A stretch of DNA of 64,000 nt, from NCBI RefSeq assembly GCF_011440305.1, contig NZ_JAAOIW010000016.1:62001-126000 (forward strand), in the 5' to 3' direction. Position numbers and translations under genes: made by a program. The notes under the pieces were generated by a model. That model made no database searches. It was given only the letters and a program-made list of their open reading frames with translations, and was not told the origin of the DNA. This document shows, piece after piece, positions 42,763 through 53,025 of the stretch; the first letter of the stretch is position 1, and each line of letters begins with the position of its first letter. Source of the stretch: Paenibacillus agricola (GTDB taxonomy: Bacteria > Bacillota > Bacilli > Paenibacillales > NBRC-103111).

Positions 42763-43650
42763 GCCAAGCAAATGAAGTTGCGTCAAGTTCCGTTATTCAT
42801 TGCAAGACCTCTTTTCGCCGGGTGGCCAAAACTGAAACATAACAACTCCCACCGGCTTAGTTTGGGCCCGATTTTATTGCCCATGGAGATGCACGCGGAA
42901 CCGCCCATGAACATACACTACTCCATCAGGCAAGAGCCTATATGGACAGAAGGGCAGGAGAAAAGAATGGCAGTTTCCTACATGGATTACACCGCTCCGA
43001 ACGTACAGTTTACGTACGATCTGAAGAACAACAATTTCTTCACGAAGGATTCGCGCAATTTAATCAACGCTCTCGGCATAGCTCAACTGAATACACTCGG
43101 CAACGTCTCGCTGCTGGACATCTACCTCAGCACGAGCAATGTCATCGAACCCCATACTCATCAAAACGCTTCTGAGCTCGTCTACTGTTTCTCCGGCGCG
43201 GCAGTCGTCTCGCTGATCAATCCGTTCACTAAAAAATTGCTGAACTTTCCGATTCAGCCTGGCCAAGTGGCAAACGTCCCCCAAGGCTGGTGGCATTACG
43301 AGATCGCCACGGTCGATAATACCCATCTGCTCGCGATATTCGACGCGCCGGTACCAGAATTTATTCCGGGCTCGGATCTGCTCCGATTGACACCGGCCAG
43401 TGTTTTTGCCCATACCTACTGCCTGGATGAAGCAACATGGAAAGCAGCGGTTGCACCTATTACGCAAACGGTCGTCATCGGACCGCCTGTCGGATGCAAG
43501 CCAGGCCAAGTGGGTGGAACGGCAAACGCGCCTTCCCATACCCATCACCATGGTGCCCACTATCCGCAGAAGCCTTACGGACTGCGGGAGCAGCCTGCTA
43601 ACGGACATCCGCAATTTCCTGCTCCCGTCATCGGAAACGGTTGGGATTAA
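42553..43650 (+). CDS. Cupin-domain protein (open frame extended by a VOC remnant)
   Basis: The continuous frame has 365 codons, but only about residues 119-365 form the cupin protein, probably from ATG 42907 (MNIHYSIRQEPIWTEGQEKRM). Metal-binding residues of the cupin: H201, H203 and E208 (PHTHQNASELVYCFSG) and H248 (VPQGWWHYEIA). The C-terminus is rich in histidine, glycine and proline (SHTHHHGAHYPQ). Similar cupins occur in Bacillus and Paenibacillus, with unknown function. Residues 75-118 match nothing I know. No ribosome site is clear before 42907, so whether the fusion or the shorter protein is made is open. Confidence 0.65.
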   Translation: MIKSEDDVSAVFKFGNMSINLLDISEAYGLIHPGTVASRESGSRFQFTIRVDDVDAVCNELNKRGVALLPAKQMKLRQVPLFIARPLFAGWPKLKHNNSHRLSLGPILLPMEMHAEPPMNIHYSIRQEPIWTEGQEKRMAVSYMDYTAPNVQFTYDLKNNNFFTKDSRNLINALGIAQLNTLGNVSLLDIYLSTSNVIEPHTHQNASELVYCFSGAAVVSLINPFTKKLLNFPIQPGQVANVPQGWWHYEIATVDNTHLLAIFDAPVPEFIPGSDLLRLTPASVFAHTYCLDEATWKAAVAPITQTVVIGPPVGCKPGQVGGTANAPSHTHHHGAHYPQKPYGLREQPANGHPQFPAPVIGNGWD

Positions 43651-44106
43651 GTGCGCAGCCATATGCATCTCAGAGATGTTTTGTTTGGATGCAATGCTGC
43701 ACTGATCAGTCATTAACCATGCCTCGTCGAAAATAGATATCAACGGCAATGTCACTGATGAATTGACTCTAGCGCTTCTCCAGACGGAGATTGATTCCCA
43801 TAAGATCATCCTTATTTGTCGGAAGACAAGCACATTATCCGAATGAGGTCCGCGAAATCAGCGGGCTTTTTAGTTATCGGACAAGCACATTATCCGGCTG
43901 CCACGGGAAAATGACTCGGGGGGTCTGACGCTTACGGGCAAATTAATTGAATGATATCAGCTGCCGAGGGATCTGCCCGCAGCAGCCAATAATGATTCCC
44001 CCAACATTTATATTCGTTCCAAGTTTAACCGAACTACTTAGCGGAGTTGTCAGGTAAGATGAAAAATGTGGTCAATCCCATTATTAGGAACTGACGGTGC
44101 GCGGAA
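43651..44106. other. 456-bp gap with a 17-bp direct repeat and a terminator
   Basis: No gene is convincing here. GACAAGCACATTATCCG occurs at 43825-43841 and again at 43880-43896. Between the copies GTCCGC (43848-43853) and GCGGGC (43861-43866) form a hairpin followed by TTTTT, a likely terminator on the plus strand. The first copy is the end of a short open stretch (43744-43846) that looks coding but is not recognisable. This could be the debris of a mobile element. Confidence 0.45.
43848..43871 (+). terminator. Intrinsic terminator
   Basis: GTCCGC and GCGGGC (one G-U pair) with a GAAATCA loop, followed by TTTTT at 43867-43871. Confidence 0.6.
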
Positions 44107-45000
44107 TCAAGCTTTTAAAATATTTATGTCGAGAGTGCCAGTTGCAAATTGAAGAAATTGTCGCGTGGCGGGAGACAGAAAGCGGTACTTTTTCCACATG
44201 GCACCGATCTCCCAAACCCATCCTTCTTCCTCAATCGGTAGCCAGACAAGCCCATCCAAAGCTAGACCTGCTGTATGAGGGAGGACCGAAACGCCGAGAC
44301 CTGCGGAGATAAAGCCGGCAACGGTAATTAGATCTTCGGCATCGTAAGTGGAGGTAAGAGAAAAGCCGGTATGCTGAAAACGCGATTGCAGCGTCGCTTT
44401 GAGACCGCAATTGTTTTTAATGCCGATAAACGGTTCGTCATTGAGCTTCAGCAAACTTAGGGATGGTCGATTCGCATAACGGTGTGCAGCGGGAACAACA
44501 ATAAACAATGGTACCTTCTTCATCGTCATCCATTCGCAATCCTCGATGCCCGATTCCTTGGAAGTAATCGTGAGATCTGAATACCCGTTTACAAGTTGGG
44601 AATGAATGTCGTCCAGGTTGCCTTGTATCAACTCGAAGCGGACCTTGGGTTTCAAACGCTGATATTCCCGGACAAGATTAGGGATCAGGTCAACCCCCAG
44701 AATATTCAAATACGATAAGCTGATGATGCCAGTCTCGGGATCGGCGGTTTCTGCGATTTCGTGCTTTCCAGCTTCAAGCTCCTGCATAACTCTCTCGATC
44801 CGCCTGGCAAATATCTCCCCGTACCTATTCACCTTGACATTACGGCCGACTCGCTCGAATAGCGGAACTCCCAGTTCTTTCTCCAATTTGGAAATTGCAT
44901 GGCTGAGTGCAGGTTGGGTAACCGCCAAGTCTTCGGATGCTCTTGTCAGATGCTGATGACGAGCGACAGCCAGAAAATAAACGAGTTGCGTAAGTTCCAT
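44107..45000 (-). CDS. LysR-family transcriptional regulator
   Basis: 297 residues from ATG at 45000 (reading leftwards), chosen because GGAGGAG stands 5-6 nt before it and the HTH starts directly; the frame is open further upstream without homology. HTH: MELTQLVYFLAVARHQHLTRASEDLAVTQPALSHAISKLEKELGVPLFERVGRNV. The effector domain follows (GIISLSYLNILGVDLIPNLV). It is divergent from the SDR at 45333 and probably controls it. A T-N11-A palindrome lies just upstream of its start. Confidence 0.9.
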   Translation of the reverse strand: MELTQLVYFLAVARHQHLTRASEDLAVTQPALSHAISKLEKELGVPLFERVGRNVKVNRYGEIFARRIERVMQELEAGKHEIAETADPETGIISLSYLNILGVDLIPNLVREYQRLKPKVRFELIQGNLDDIHSQLVNGYSDLTITSKESGIEDCEWMTMKKVPLFIVVPAAHRYANRPSLSLLKLNDEPFIGIKNNCGLKATLQSRFQHTGFSLTSTYDAEDLITVAGFISAGLGVSVLPHTAGLALDGLVWLPIEEEGWVWEIGAMWKKYRFLSPATRQFLQFATGTLDINILKA

Positions 45001-45014
45001 TGTCTCCTCCATTG

Positions 45015-45029
45015 ATGAATATAATTCAT
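45015..45029. promoter_or_regulatory. LysR-type operator candidate
   Basis: ATGAAT-ATA-ATTCAT is a perfect palindrome with the T-N11-A form of LysR binding sites, 15 bp before the LysR start. The rest of 45030-45332 (between LysR and SDR) contains no clear gene or promoter. Confidence 0.55.
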
Positions 45030-45332
45030 GATTATTATGAAAATTATAAAATAGACTGCTAGCTTCGTCAAATGATAATATAAGTTTGAGGCAATCGACG
45101 TCGATTCTCAAAGAAAGGACTGCTTTCATTTGACATCTGCATTGCCGAAAGTTGTCGAATCCTAGATCGCTCGTGAGGAGCTTGAAACCATCGTAATCGC
45201 AAGTATAACAGTGATTATCCCGGTGGTCGCTATCGTTTTAGATTTTATTTTTTGTTGATTGGCGACCAAATATCCAGACACAGACTGATTATCAGAGAAG
45301 ATAGAACGCTAAATTGAACTGGAGGAAATCAC

Positions 45333-46124
45333 ATGAATTTTGGAGAAAGCAATTTGAAGGATTTTGTGGGAAAAAAGGCATTGGTTACGGGCGGAACGAA
45401 AGGAATGGGGGAGGCAATTGTCCAAAGGTTAACCGCGGCAGGGGCAACCGTCATGACAACCGCGCGATCGGTTCCCGATTCATTGTCATCACCGGAGCTG
45501 TTTATCCAGGCGGATATCAGTACGCCGGAAGGCATCGATAAAGTGGTCAACGGCGCGTTGGAGCGATTAGGCGATATCGACATCGTGATTAACAATGTCG
45601 GCGGATCGTCGGCACCGTCCGGCGGTGCGCTGGCGCTCACCGATGAACTTTGGCAGGAAACCTTTAATACGAATCTGTTTGCTGCCGTCCGGCTGGACCG
45701 CGGAATCCTGCCTTCCATGCTGAGCCGAGGCTCCGGCGTCATTATCCACATTTCGTCCATACAGCGGGTGCTCCCGCTGTACGAATCTACCTTGGCTTAT
45801 GCTGCGGCTAAGGCTGCACTGACCAACTATAGCAAGGGCTTGTCCAAAGAAGTGTCGCCGCAAGGGATTCGCGTGAATACCGTAGCGCCGGGATTCATCC
45901 AGACTAAAGCTGCTGATCGTCTGATTGATCGCTTGGCTGTTCAAGCCGGTAGCCGCGACGCTGCCTTGCAGCAGTTAATGAATTCTTTGGGAGGCATTCC
46001 GATCGGCCGACCTGGGCTGCCGGAGGAAGTGGCCGAACTCGTCGCCTTCTTGGCTTCGGATCGCGCCGCGGCGATTACGGGCAGCGAGTATGTCATCGAT
46101 GGCGGAACGATTCCGACAGTCTAA
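45333..46124 (+). CDS. SDR-family oxidoreductase
   Basis: 263 residues, classical [11 protein letters not shown] in [25 protein letters not shown] in place of NNAG, S in [16 protein letters not shown] with catalytic Tyr and Lys, and the C-terminal [14 protein letters not shown]. The A-R-S after the second strand (MTTARSVP) suggests NADP. ATG 45333 follows TGGAGG. The gene is GC-richer than its left neighbours and close to the cupin in composition. It is the likely target of the divergent LysR. Substrate unknown. Confidence 0.88.
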   Translation: MNFGESNLKDFVGKKALVTGGTKGMGEAIVQRLTAAGATVMTTARSVPDSLSSPELFIQADISTPEGIDKVVNGALERLGDIDIVINNVGGSSAPSGGALALTDELWQETFNTNLFAAVRLDRGILPSMLSRGSGVIIHISSIQRVLPLYESTLAYAAAKAALTNYSKGLSKEVSPQGIRVNTVAPGFIQTKAADRLIDRLAVQAGSRDAALQQLMNSLGGIPIGRPGLPEEVAELVAFLASDRAAAITGSEYVIDGGTIPTV

Positions 46125-46362
46125 GGAAGATCCCGCACGAATAAAAAGGAGTTATTCGGGAGAAAGGGTAGATCCCGATGAACTCGGTATTTAATCTGCC
46201 AATGCGCCAGCCGGGTTGGTAATGTGGAGGACGTATCCCAAGCGAAGGCGCGGGAGCGTTCTCTTTTAATGGACGGACAGGATAACTCAATAGCTAGTAT
46301 TGAATAAATATACACTTTAATATATAATTATACATAGAGGTTTGACGGTAAGGGGTGGAAAA

Positions 46363-47307
46363 GTGACATATAAAATATTTGTGGATGGTCATGAAGGTAC
46401 AACAGGCTTAAAAATACATGATTACTTATCTAAGGTTTCTAACATAGAAGTAATCAAAATTGAGTCAGAAAAGCGAAAAGATTACGAAGCCCGTAGGGCA
46501 TTGTTAAATGAAGCTGATGTCGTATTCCTTTGCCTTCCAGATTCCGCTTCAAGGGATTCCGTAGCTATGATAAGTAATACTAAGACCAAAATAATTGATG
46601 CAAGTACGGCGTTTCGGACGAACCAGGAGTGGACATATGGATTACCAGAATTACATGAAAATCAACGGAATAAAATCCGAAATTCATCTAGGGTATCTGT
46701 CCCTGGATGTCACGCGACAGGATTTATTTTAGCTATACAGCCCTTAGTAGCTGAAGGAATTATACCTAGGGATTATCCTGTGTCTTGTTATTCGCTTACA
46801 GGATATAGTGGTGGAGGTAAGAAACTTATAACTGAATATCAGAGCTCAAAAAGAGAACAGCTTTTTGCACCAAGACAATATGGACTTAACCTTAACCACA
46901 AGCATCTTCCAGAAATGCAACTATATTCCGGGTTAAACTCAGCACCACTTTTCACTCCAATAGTCGCGAACTATTACCAGGGTGATGAAGTTACTATTCC
47001 TCTCTTTCCTAGAATGTTTGTAAAGAATGTAACGGCAAGAGATATTCAAGAACTGCTTGCCTCGTATTACAAAGATGAACGTTTTATTCGAGTTATCCCA
47101 TACGACTCTGAGGCATATCTTGAAGACGGTTTCTTTAATCTCATGCAATGTAATCATACAAATTATTTGGATATATTTGTTTTTGGTCATAAAGATCAAA
47201 TATTACTTGTTACTAGATTTGATAACTTGGGAAAAGGTGCCTCGGGGGCAGCCATTCAAAATTTGAACATTATGCTTGGATTTGACGAAGGTATCGGACT
47301 AGAGTAA
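46363..47307 (+). CDS. argC: N-acetyl-gamma-glutamyl-phosphate reductase, type 2
   Basis: 314 residues from GTG 46363 (after AAGGGGTGG), chosen over TTG 46342 because type 2 ArgC starts with (T)YKIFVDGHEGTTGLKI. Catalytic cysteine in VPGCHATGF, substrate-binding TGYSGGGKK and HKHLPEM, and the C-terminal LGKGASGAAIQNLNIMLG. It reduces N-acetylglutamyl phosphate in arginine synthesis. No other arg gene is near, so it is an orphan or has another acyl-phosphate substrate. The gene is AT-rich, in contrast to the SDR before it, suggesting separate origin. Confidence 0.85.
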   Translation: MTYKIFVDGHEGTTGLKIHDYLSKVSNIEVIKIESEKRKDYEARRALLNEADVVFLCLPDSASRDSVAMISNTKTKIIDASTAFRTNQEWTYGLPELHENQRNKIRNSSRVSVPGCHATGFILAIQPLVAEGIIPRDYPVSCYSLTGYSGGGKKLITEYQSSKREQLFAPRQYGLNLNHKHLPEMQLYSGLNSAPLFTPIVANYYQGDEVTIPLFPRMFVKNVTARDIQELLASYYKDERFIRVIPYDSEAYLEDGFFNLMQCNHTNYLDIFVFGHKDQILLVTRFDNLGKGASGAAIQNLNIMLGFDEGIGLE

Positions 47308-47454
47308 GAGAAATAAGTTCTTCGTTTAATGACGGGGACGAAGCTCAACATATGGAGCGACTATGGATTGTCCCTTCGGATCCGCTCCATTGGTGATCAA
47401 AATTGCAGGTAAAATGTTCGCGCTTATTTTTTTAATCTAAACGTAGAAACAAGA

Positions 47455-47496
47455 AAGCATCCCAGCCGGTTTCAGCCGGATAGCGGATGCTTTTTG
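47455..47496. terminator. Bidirectional terminator between argC and LysR
   Basis: AAGCATCC (47455-47462) pairs with GGATGCTT (47485-47492), followed by TTT on the plus strand; on the minus strand TTTCTTG follows. It serves the converging argC and LysR genes. Confidence 0.75.
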
Positions 47497-48399
47497 TTAG
47501 TTACTTTCATGATTACCCATTGGTTCTTTCACGAGTTCAATAAACTTACTCGCTGCATGGGAAAGCGGCATGTCGCGCATAATCATGAATCCCACCTGGG
47601 AAGGTGGCATCTTGATATCTAATTGAATTTCAAAGAGGGACCCCTCTTCGAGTTCCTTGGAAATGAATTCTTTCGTTATGTAAGAGATTCCGAGGCCTTT
47701 GCGCGCGAACTCGATGAGAAGATCCACGCTTCCCACCTCAATTTCAGGTTTGATTTGATAACCGTAGCTTTGAAATAGCTCCGTGATGGCCATCCGTACC
47801 CGACTATTCCGCGAGAATAGGATGATGGGGTACTGAAGCAGCAACTCCAGCGAGAGTACTTTGTCCTTAAGCTCGGCATAATAAGAACCCGCTACAAAGC
47901 AATCCTGCAGCTGAATTCCCCTCATCACTTCAAGTTGGGGATCGATAATGGGCATACGAACGACGCCCAAATCGATTTTACCTTCTTTCAAAAATGCGAT
48001 GATTTCTGGCGTGGTCCCATGATTCAGATGCAATTTGATACCGGGATGCTTCTGATGATAGCTTTCCAGGTAAGGAAGCATATAGTGCTTGAACAACGAA
48101 TCGCTGCCGCCGATCCGCAGCTCGCCGCTGTCCAGATTTTTAAGCGCTGCCATTTTTTCTTCTGCCAACGAGATTAGGATCTGGGACTTCTCGATATAGG
48201 AATAAAGCGTGACGCCCTCCGGCGTTAAGGCAACGCCTTTGGAATTCCGGTAAAACAAGATGATGCCGAAGCTGTCTTCCAGTTGCTTGATCGCGTGGCT
48301 GACGCTTGGCTGGGTGATGAACAACGATTTGGCGGCCTTAGACAAGCTTCCTGTCTTCGCGGCCCAATAGAAAACCTTGTATAGTTCGTAATTGATCAT
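47497..48399 (-). CDS. LysR-family regulator divergent from zwf
   Basis: 300 residues. HTH: INYELYKVFYWAAKTGSLSKAAKSLFITQPSVSHAIKQLEDSFGIILFYRNSKGVALTPEG. The LysR effector domain follows (GELRIGGSDSLFKHYMLPYL and GLGISYITKEFI). The type is CysL/YwbI-like in general features. It is divergent from zwf with 122 bp between the starts, so it may regulate the zwf-tkt-tal genes; no clear T-N11-A palindrome could be fixed there. Confidence 0.88.
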   Translation of the reverse strand: MINYELYKVFYWAAKTGSLSKAAKSLFITQPSVSHAIKQLEDSFGIILFYRNSKGVALTPEGVTLYSYIEKSQILISLAEEKMAALKNLDSGELRIGGSDSLFKHYMLPYLESYHQKHPGIKLHLNHGTTPEIIAFLKEGKIDLGVVRMPIIDPQLEVMRGIQLQDCFVAGSYYAELKDKVLSLELLLQYPIILFSRNSRVRMAITELFQSYGYQIKPEIEVGSVDLLIEFARKGLGISYITKEFISKELEEGSLFEIQLDIKMPPSQVGFMIMRDMPLSHAASKFIELVKEPMGNHESN

Positions 48400-48521
48400 A
48401 GACGTGGTCTATAGCTCCTGTAAAATATATTAATTACCTGTATAGATGATATTCATATTATAGTGGATTTAAGAAATAGAAACCAGAGCTAACTAAGAAG
48501 CCTGCTGAAAGGAGAAGGAAA

Positions 48522-50045
48522 ATGGAAGCTACTACGTTTGTCTTGTTTGGGGCGACAGGGGATTTAGCCAAAAGAAAAATTTACCCTGCTCTATATAATT
48601 TGTTCGTCGATCAGAAACTACCTCAGTCCTTCTCCGTGATCGGTCTTGGAAGAAGAGAACTTTCCGATAAAACCTTTCAAGCTAATGTCGAGCAATCTCT
48701 CCTTATGTTTTCCAGACGTGAAGCAAAAGATCCCGTTTTAATGAATAACTTCTTACGTGCATTTCGCTATAGTGTTCTCGATGTAAGCCGTAAAGAAGAT
48801 TACCAGAAGCTGCTGCACTTGATTGAACAGCAGGAAGAAGAGCAACGCACAGTTCCGAATCGTATGTTTTATTTGTCCGTAGGACCTGAATTTTTTGAAA
48901 CGATCACTGCCAACATCCTGGAAAGTGGGCTAGGTTCTGCGAATGGCTGGAAGCGCTTGGTGATCGAAAAGCCTTTCGGTCATGATTTGCAATCTGCTCG
49001 GGATTTGAATGAAAATCTGAGCAAAGCGTTTAAAGAAGATGAGATTTTTCGTGTCGATCATTATCTCGGCAAACCGATGGTACAGAAGCTTGAGGTTCTG
49101 CAGCAGAATAATCCTGTCCTTCAGGCATTATGGAACAACCGTTACATTGCTAACGTTCAAATAACGGCGAACGAAATCGTCGGTGTTGAGGAACGGGCTG
49201 GCTATTACGATCATGTGGGTGCAATAAGAGACATGTTCCAAAACCATATGCTGCAATTGCTCATGATGCTGACGATTCACCTCCCGAACAACAGTACTTC
49301 CGAGAATATCCGTTTCAAAAAGAAACAGGTGATGGAATCCCTGGAGAAGCTGCAAAAAGAGGATGTTAAATCTCATGTTATCCGCGGGCAGTACGGACCA
49401 GGAACGATCGAAGGGAAAACAGTGGTCGGTTATTTATCTGAACCCAACATTGCCGCAACCTCAAGAAATGATACATTTATCGCAGCAAAGCTCCAGATCG
49501 ACAATTATTTTTGGCGGGGAGTTCCATTTTACATCCGCACAGGCAAAAGAATGAAGGACAAATCGACGCGAATCGTGATCGAGTTCAAAGAACCGTTAAA
49601 GCAGTCTGGGGCAAACCATGATAATAAAACGCCTAATCTACTCGTATTTGAAATCAGTCCTCACGAAGGGATTTCACTCCAATTAAATACAAGAGATCAT
49701 CTGAACAAAGGGGAGCTCAAGCCCATGCACATCGATTTTCGTGAGAGTCGAGATCATGTGCCCGAGGCTTACGAGAATTTGATTAGCCACGCTTTGCACG
49801 GAGATTCTGCGTTCTTCGCGCATTGGGACGAAGTCGAATTGTCATGGCAATGGGTTCAACCTATCCTAGATGCATACGAAGAGAACCAGGTTCCACTTCA
49901 TCTCTATGCAGCTGGCACCTACGGTCCTGCCGAATCCGACGATCTGTTGGCACAGGACGGCTATCATTGGTGGTTCGATGACAAGTCGGAACAAGAAGTC
50001 GAAACCATAAAAGGAGAACACTATGCTTATCACACAAACGATTGA
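48522..50045 (+). CDS. zwf: Glucose-6-phosphate dehydrogenase
   Basis: 507 residues. First step of the oxidative pentose phosphate pathway: oxidises glucose 6-phosphate with NADP. Motifs: [10 protein letters not shown] at 10-19, EKPFG at 149-153, active site RVDHYLGK (catalytic H180), and [15 protein letters not shown] 48522 follows AAAGGAG. The last 23 bp overlap the transketolase gene, giving translational coupling. The 6-phosphogluconate step (gnd, pgl) is not in the window. Confidence 0.95.
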   Translation: MEATTFVLFGATGDLAKRKIYPALYNLFVDQKLPQSFSVIGLGRRELSDKTFQANVEQSLLMFSRREAKDPVLMNNFLRAFRYSVLDVSRKEDYQKLLHLIEQQEEEQRTVPNRMFYLSVGPEFFETITANILESGLGSANGWKRLVIEKPFGHDLQSARDLNENLSKAFKEDEIFRVDHYLGKPMVQKLEVLQQNNPVLQALWNNRYIANVQITANEIVGVEERAGYYDHVGAIRDMFQNHMLQLLMMLTIHLPNNSTSENIRFKKKQVMESLEKLQKEDVKSHVIRGQYGPGTIEGKTVVGYLSEPNIAATSRNDTFIAAKLQIDNYFWRGVPFYIRTGKRMKDKSTRIVIEFKEPLKQSGANHDNKTPNLLVFEISPHEGISLQLNTRDHLNKGELKPMHIDFRESRDHVPEAYENLISHALHGDSAFFAHWDEVELSWQWVQPILDAYEENQVPLHLYAAGTYGPAESDDLLAQDGYHWWFDDKSEQEVETIKGEHYAYHTND

Positions 50046-52014
50046 TCAACTGGCTGTCGATACGATCCGTACGTTATCTATTGATGCCGTCAACGCCGCC
50101 AATTCCGGACATCCGGGACTGCCAATGGGAGCTGCGCCTATGGCGTACGCACTTTGGAGTAAACAACTCAACCACAATCCTGCCCATGCCAAATGGTTCA
50201 ACCGCGATCGTTTCGTATTATCGGCAGGCCATGGCTCGGCCTTGCTTTACAGCCTTCTGCATTTGTCTGGCTATAACGTTTCTATAGAAGATCTGAAGCA
50301 GTTCCGCAAGCTGAACAGTAAAACGCCAGGTCATCCTGAATTTGGCCACACGGATGGCGTAGATGCAACAACCGGCCCTCTAGGGCAAGGTGTGGCGATG
50401 GCTGTAGGTATGGCGATGGCTGAAGCGCATCTGGCTTCGAAATTCAACCAAAGCGGGTTCCCGGTCGTCGATCATTACACATATGCGCTTGTCGGAGATG
50501 GCTGCTTGATGGAAGGGATCTCCTACGAGGCCATGTCCATGGCAGGACATATGAAACTGGGCAAATTAGTTGTATTGTACGATTCCAACGACATCTCCTT
50601 GGACGGAGAACTCAATCTTTCCTTCGGAGAGAACATGCAAAAAAGAGCGGAATCCGTACATTGGCAGTATTTAAGAGTTGAAGACGGCAACGACATCGAG
50701 CAAATTACTAAAGCGATCGAAACAGCCAAGCTAAATGATTCCCAACCGACGATTATCGAAATCCGGACGATTATCGGTTACGGAAGCAAAGTAGCAGGAA
50801 CCAATAAAGCGCATGGCAATCCGCTTGGCAAAGAAGAAGCAAAGGCAACTAAAGAAGCTTATGGCTGGAAGTATGAGGAAGAATTCACGGTTCCGGCAGA
50901 AGTCAAAGCTCATTTTGCGCAGCTTAAACAAAATGGCGAGGACAAAGAAGCAGCGTGGAACCAATTGGTCTTCTCATATAAAGCACAGTATCCAACGCTT
51001 GGCGCGGAGCTTGAACAAAGCATCGGCGGTTCCGTCTTAATCGATGCAGCAGACATCCTTACCTTCGATTCTTCCAAGACGGTTTCAACACGCGTAGCAA
51101 GCGGTCAAGCGATCAATCATTTCGTTAAATCAGTCCCATCGATTTTCGGTGGCAGCGCCGACTTGTCCCATTCGACAATGACCGATATTAGCGGTGAGCA
51201 AGTATTTGCCGTTGAATCCTATGCTGGACGCAATATCTACTTCGGCGTCCGCGAGCATGCAATGGGCGCTGCTGGCAACGGTATGGCGCTGCACGGCGGC
51301 ATAAAACCATTCGTAAGCACGTTCTTCGTGTTCAGCGATTACCTGCGCCCGTCGATTCGACTGGCTGCGCTGCAGAAACTGCCTGTTACTTACGTATTTA
51401 CCCATGATTCAGTGGCTGTCGGCGAAGATGGGCCTACGCATGAGCCAGTTGAGCATTTGGCTGCGCTGCGAACCATTCCGGGACTTACGGTCATTCGACC
51501 TACCGATGCCAATGAAACGGCAAGCGCATGGGCCTATGCCTTGCAGCAAAATGAAGGTCCGGTAGCCCTGGTGCTTAGCAGACAGAACCTGCCTATATAT
51601 GAAGCAACCAAAGGCAATGTGGAAGGGGTAGCCCAAGGAGCGTACGTCCTAATGGAAACCAATGATCAGCCAGATGTCATCCTGATTGCTACCGGTTCGG
51701 AAGTTTCCTTGGCCGTGAACGCCAAAGCTGAGCTTGAGAAGGATCATATCTCTGTTCGCGTAGTTGCCATGCCGAGCCGTGAGCTGTTCAACCGCCAATC
51801 CGAAGCTTATAAGCAGTCTGTATTACCTGCTGCTGTTACGAAGCGTTTAGCTATTGAAGCGGGTATCTCGCTTGGTTGGGAGCGTTACACAGGACCAAGC
51901 GGCCATATATTGTCCATCGATACCTTCGGAGCTTCAGGACCAGGTGCTGAGGTCTTGGGATACTTTGGCTTTACCGTGGATAATGTGGTTCGTTTGACGA
52001 AAGAGCTACTATAG
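50023..52014 (+). CDS. tkt: Transketolase
   Basis: 663 residues, thiamine diphosphate-dependent transfer of two-carbon units in the pentose phosphate pathway. Motifs: [19 protein letters not shown], the TPP-binding [13 protein letters not shown]...[28 protein letters not shown], and [20 protein letters not shown]. It begins inside the end of zwf, with AAAGGAG (around 50010) as ribosome site. tal follows after 118 bp. Confidence 0.95.
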   Translation: MLITQTIDQLAVDTIRTLSIDAVNAANSGHPGLPMGAAPMAYALWSKQLNHNPAHAKWFNRDRFVLSAGHGSALLYSLLHLSGYNVSIEDLKQFRKLNSKTPGHPEFGHTDGVDATTGPLGQGVAMAVGMAMAEAHLASKFNQSGFPVVDHYTYALVGDGCLMEGISYEAMSMAGHMKLGKLVVLYDSNDISLDGELNLSFGENMQKRAESVHWQYLRVEDGNDIEQITKAIETAKLNDSQPTIIEIRTIIGYGSKVAGTNKAHGNPLGKEEAKATKEAYGWKYEEEFTVPAEVKAHFAQLKQNGEDKEAAWNQLVFSYKAQYPTLGAELEQSIGGSVLIDAADILTFDSSKTVSTRVASGQAINHFVKSVPSIFGGSADLSHSTMTDISGEQVFAVESYAGRNIYFGVREHAMGAAGNGMALHGGIKPFVSTFFVFSDYLRPSIRLAALQKLPVTYVFTHDSVAVGEDGPTHEPVEHLAALRTIPGLTVIRPTDANETASAWAYALQQNEGPVALVLSRQNLPIYEATKGNVEGVAQGAYVLMETNDQPDVILIATGSEVSLAVNAKAELEKDHISVRVVAMPSRELFNRQSEAYKQSVLPAAVTKRLAIEAGISLGWERYTGPSGHILSIDTFGASGPGAEVLGYFGFTVDNVVRLTKELL

Positions 52015-52132
52015 TAAACCTGTAGAAATAAAATTATAGCCAAAACATAGTTGGAATGTACTATTGAGGTTAAATACGTTAGATTTGTATAAGTAATTGA
52101 AATAAAACCATAAAAAAACGGAGGAAATAACT

Positions 52133-52801
52133 ATGAAATTCTTTATCGACACTGCGAATCTGGTAGATATCAAAAAGGCTTATAAAGTCGGTCTTTTGTC
52201 TGGTGTTACAACAAACCCATCCTTGATTGCCAAAGAAGGTGTAAAGTTCGAAGATCGCATCGCTGAGATTTTACGCGAAGTACCTGAGGTTGAATCCGTT
52301 TCGGCCGAAGTGACGCCTGATGCAGTAACCGCTGATGACATGATCGCCCAAGCGAATGAACTGATTAAAATCAACAACAATGACAAAAACATCACCATTA
52401 AGCTGCCGATGACGTTGGCAGGTTTAGAAGCATGCCGTTACCTAACGAAGAAAGGTGTAAAAACAAACGTAACACTGATCTTCACCGTGAACCAAGCACT
52501 CTTGGCTGCTCGCGCTGGCGCGACTTATGTCTCCCCGTTCCTTGGCCGCTTGGATGATATTTCGGAAGACGGCGTTCTACTCGTAACAAAAATCGCTGAA
52601 TTGTTCCGTACGCATAACCTGGATGCACAAATCATCGCGGCATCTGTCCGTAATCCGGACCACGTGACGCGCGTAGCAATGGCTGGAGCGCATATCGCAA
52701 CCGTTCCTTTCTCAGTCATCGAACAAATGTCCAAGCATCCGCTGACGGATCAAGGCATGGAGAAATTCGCTGCCGATTGGAAAAAAACAGTGCAACTTTA
52801 A
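52133..52801 (+). CDS. tal: Transaldolase (TalC/YwjH type)
   Basis: 222 residues, the short transaldolase/fructose-6-phosphate aldolase-like type. Schiff-base lysine K90 in NITIKLPMT; further [60 protein letters not shown] and ASVRNPDHV. It links sedoheptulose 7-phosphate and glyceraldehyde 3-phosphate to erythrose 4-phosphate and fructose 6-phosphate. ATG 52133 follows ACGGAGGAA. A strong terminator follows, so zwf-tkt-tal forms one unit. Confidence 0.94.
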   Translation: MKFFIDTANLVDIKKAYKVGLLSGVTTNPSLIAKEGVKFEDRIAEILREVPEVESVSAEVTPDAVTADDMIAQANELIKINNNDKNITIKLPMTLAGLEACRYLTKKGVKTNVTLIFTVNQALLAARAGATYVSPFLGRLDDISEDGVLLVTKIAELFRTHNLDAQIIAASVRNPDHVTRVAMAGAHIATVPFSVIEQMSKHPLTDQGMEKFAADWKKTVQL

Positions 52802-52832
52802 GTTGCAGTTTTCCCAACTAGGGTTTACTTTT

Positions 52833-52868
52833 AAGACACTGACGTGAATGCGTGAGTGTCTTTTTTTT
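52833..52868 (+). terminator. zwf-tkt-tal terminator
   Basis: AAGACACT (52833-52840) pairs with AGTGTCTT (52855-52862), followed by T residues to 52868. A few inner pairs (ACG/CGT) lengthen the stem. Confidence 0.92.
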
Positions 52869-53025
52869 ATAAACATATACGGTACAAGCGAGCATGGTAT
52901 TGCCCATTGTTCTTCAGACACGAGCTGTATCTGAATGCCGCGGTACCCGTAATACAATTTGAAGAAAATGCTTTTAACATATATAATTAACTAGTATTGT
53001 AATTTTATAGAATCGAGGAGATAAA

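Noticed and set aside
43060-43833. 257-codon minus-strand frame opposite the cupin
   Set aside because: The plus strand encodes a cupin with all metal ligands; the minus frame has no recognisable domain and is a product of GC-rich codon use.
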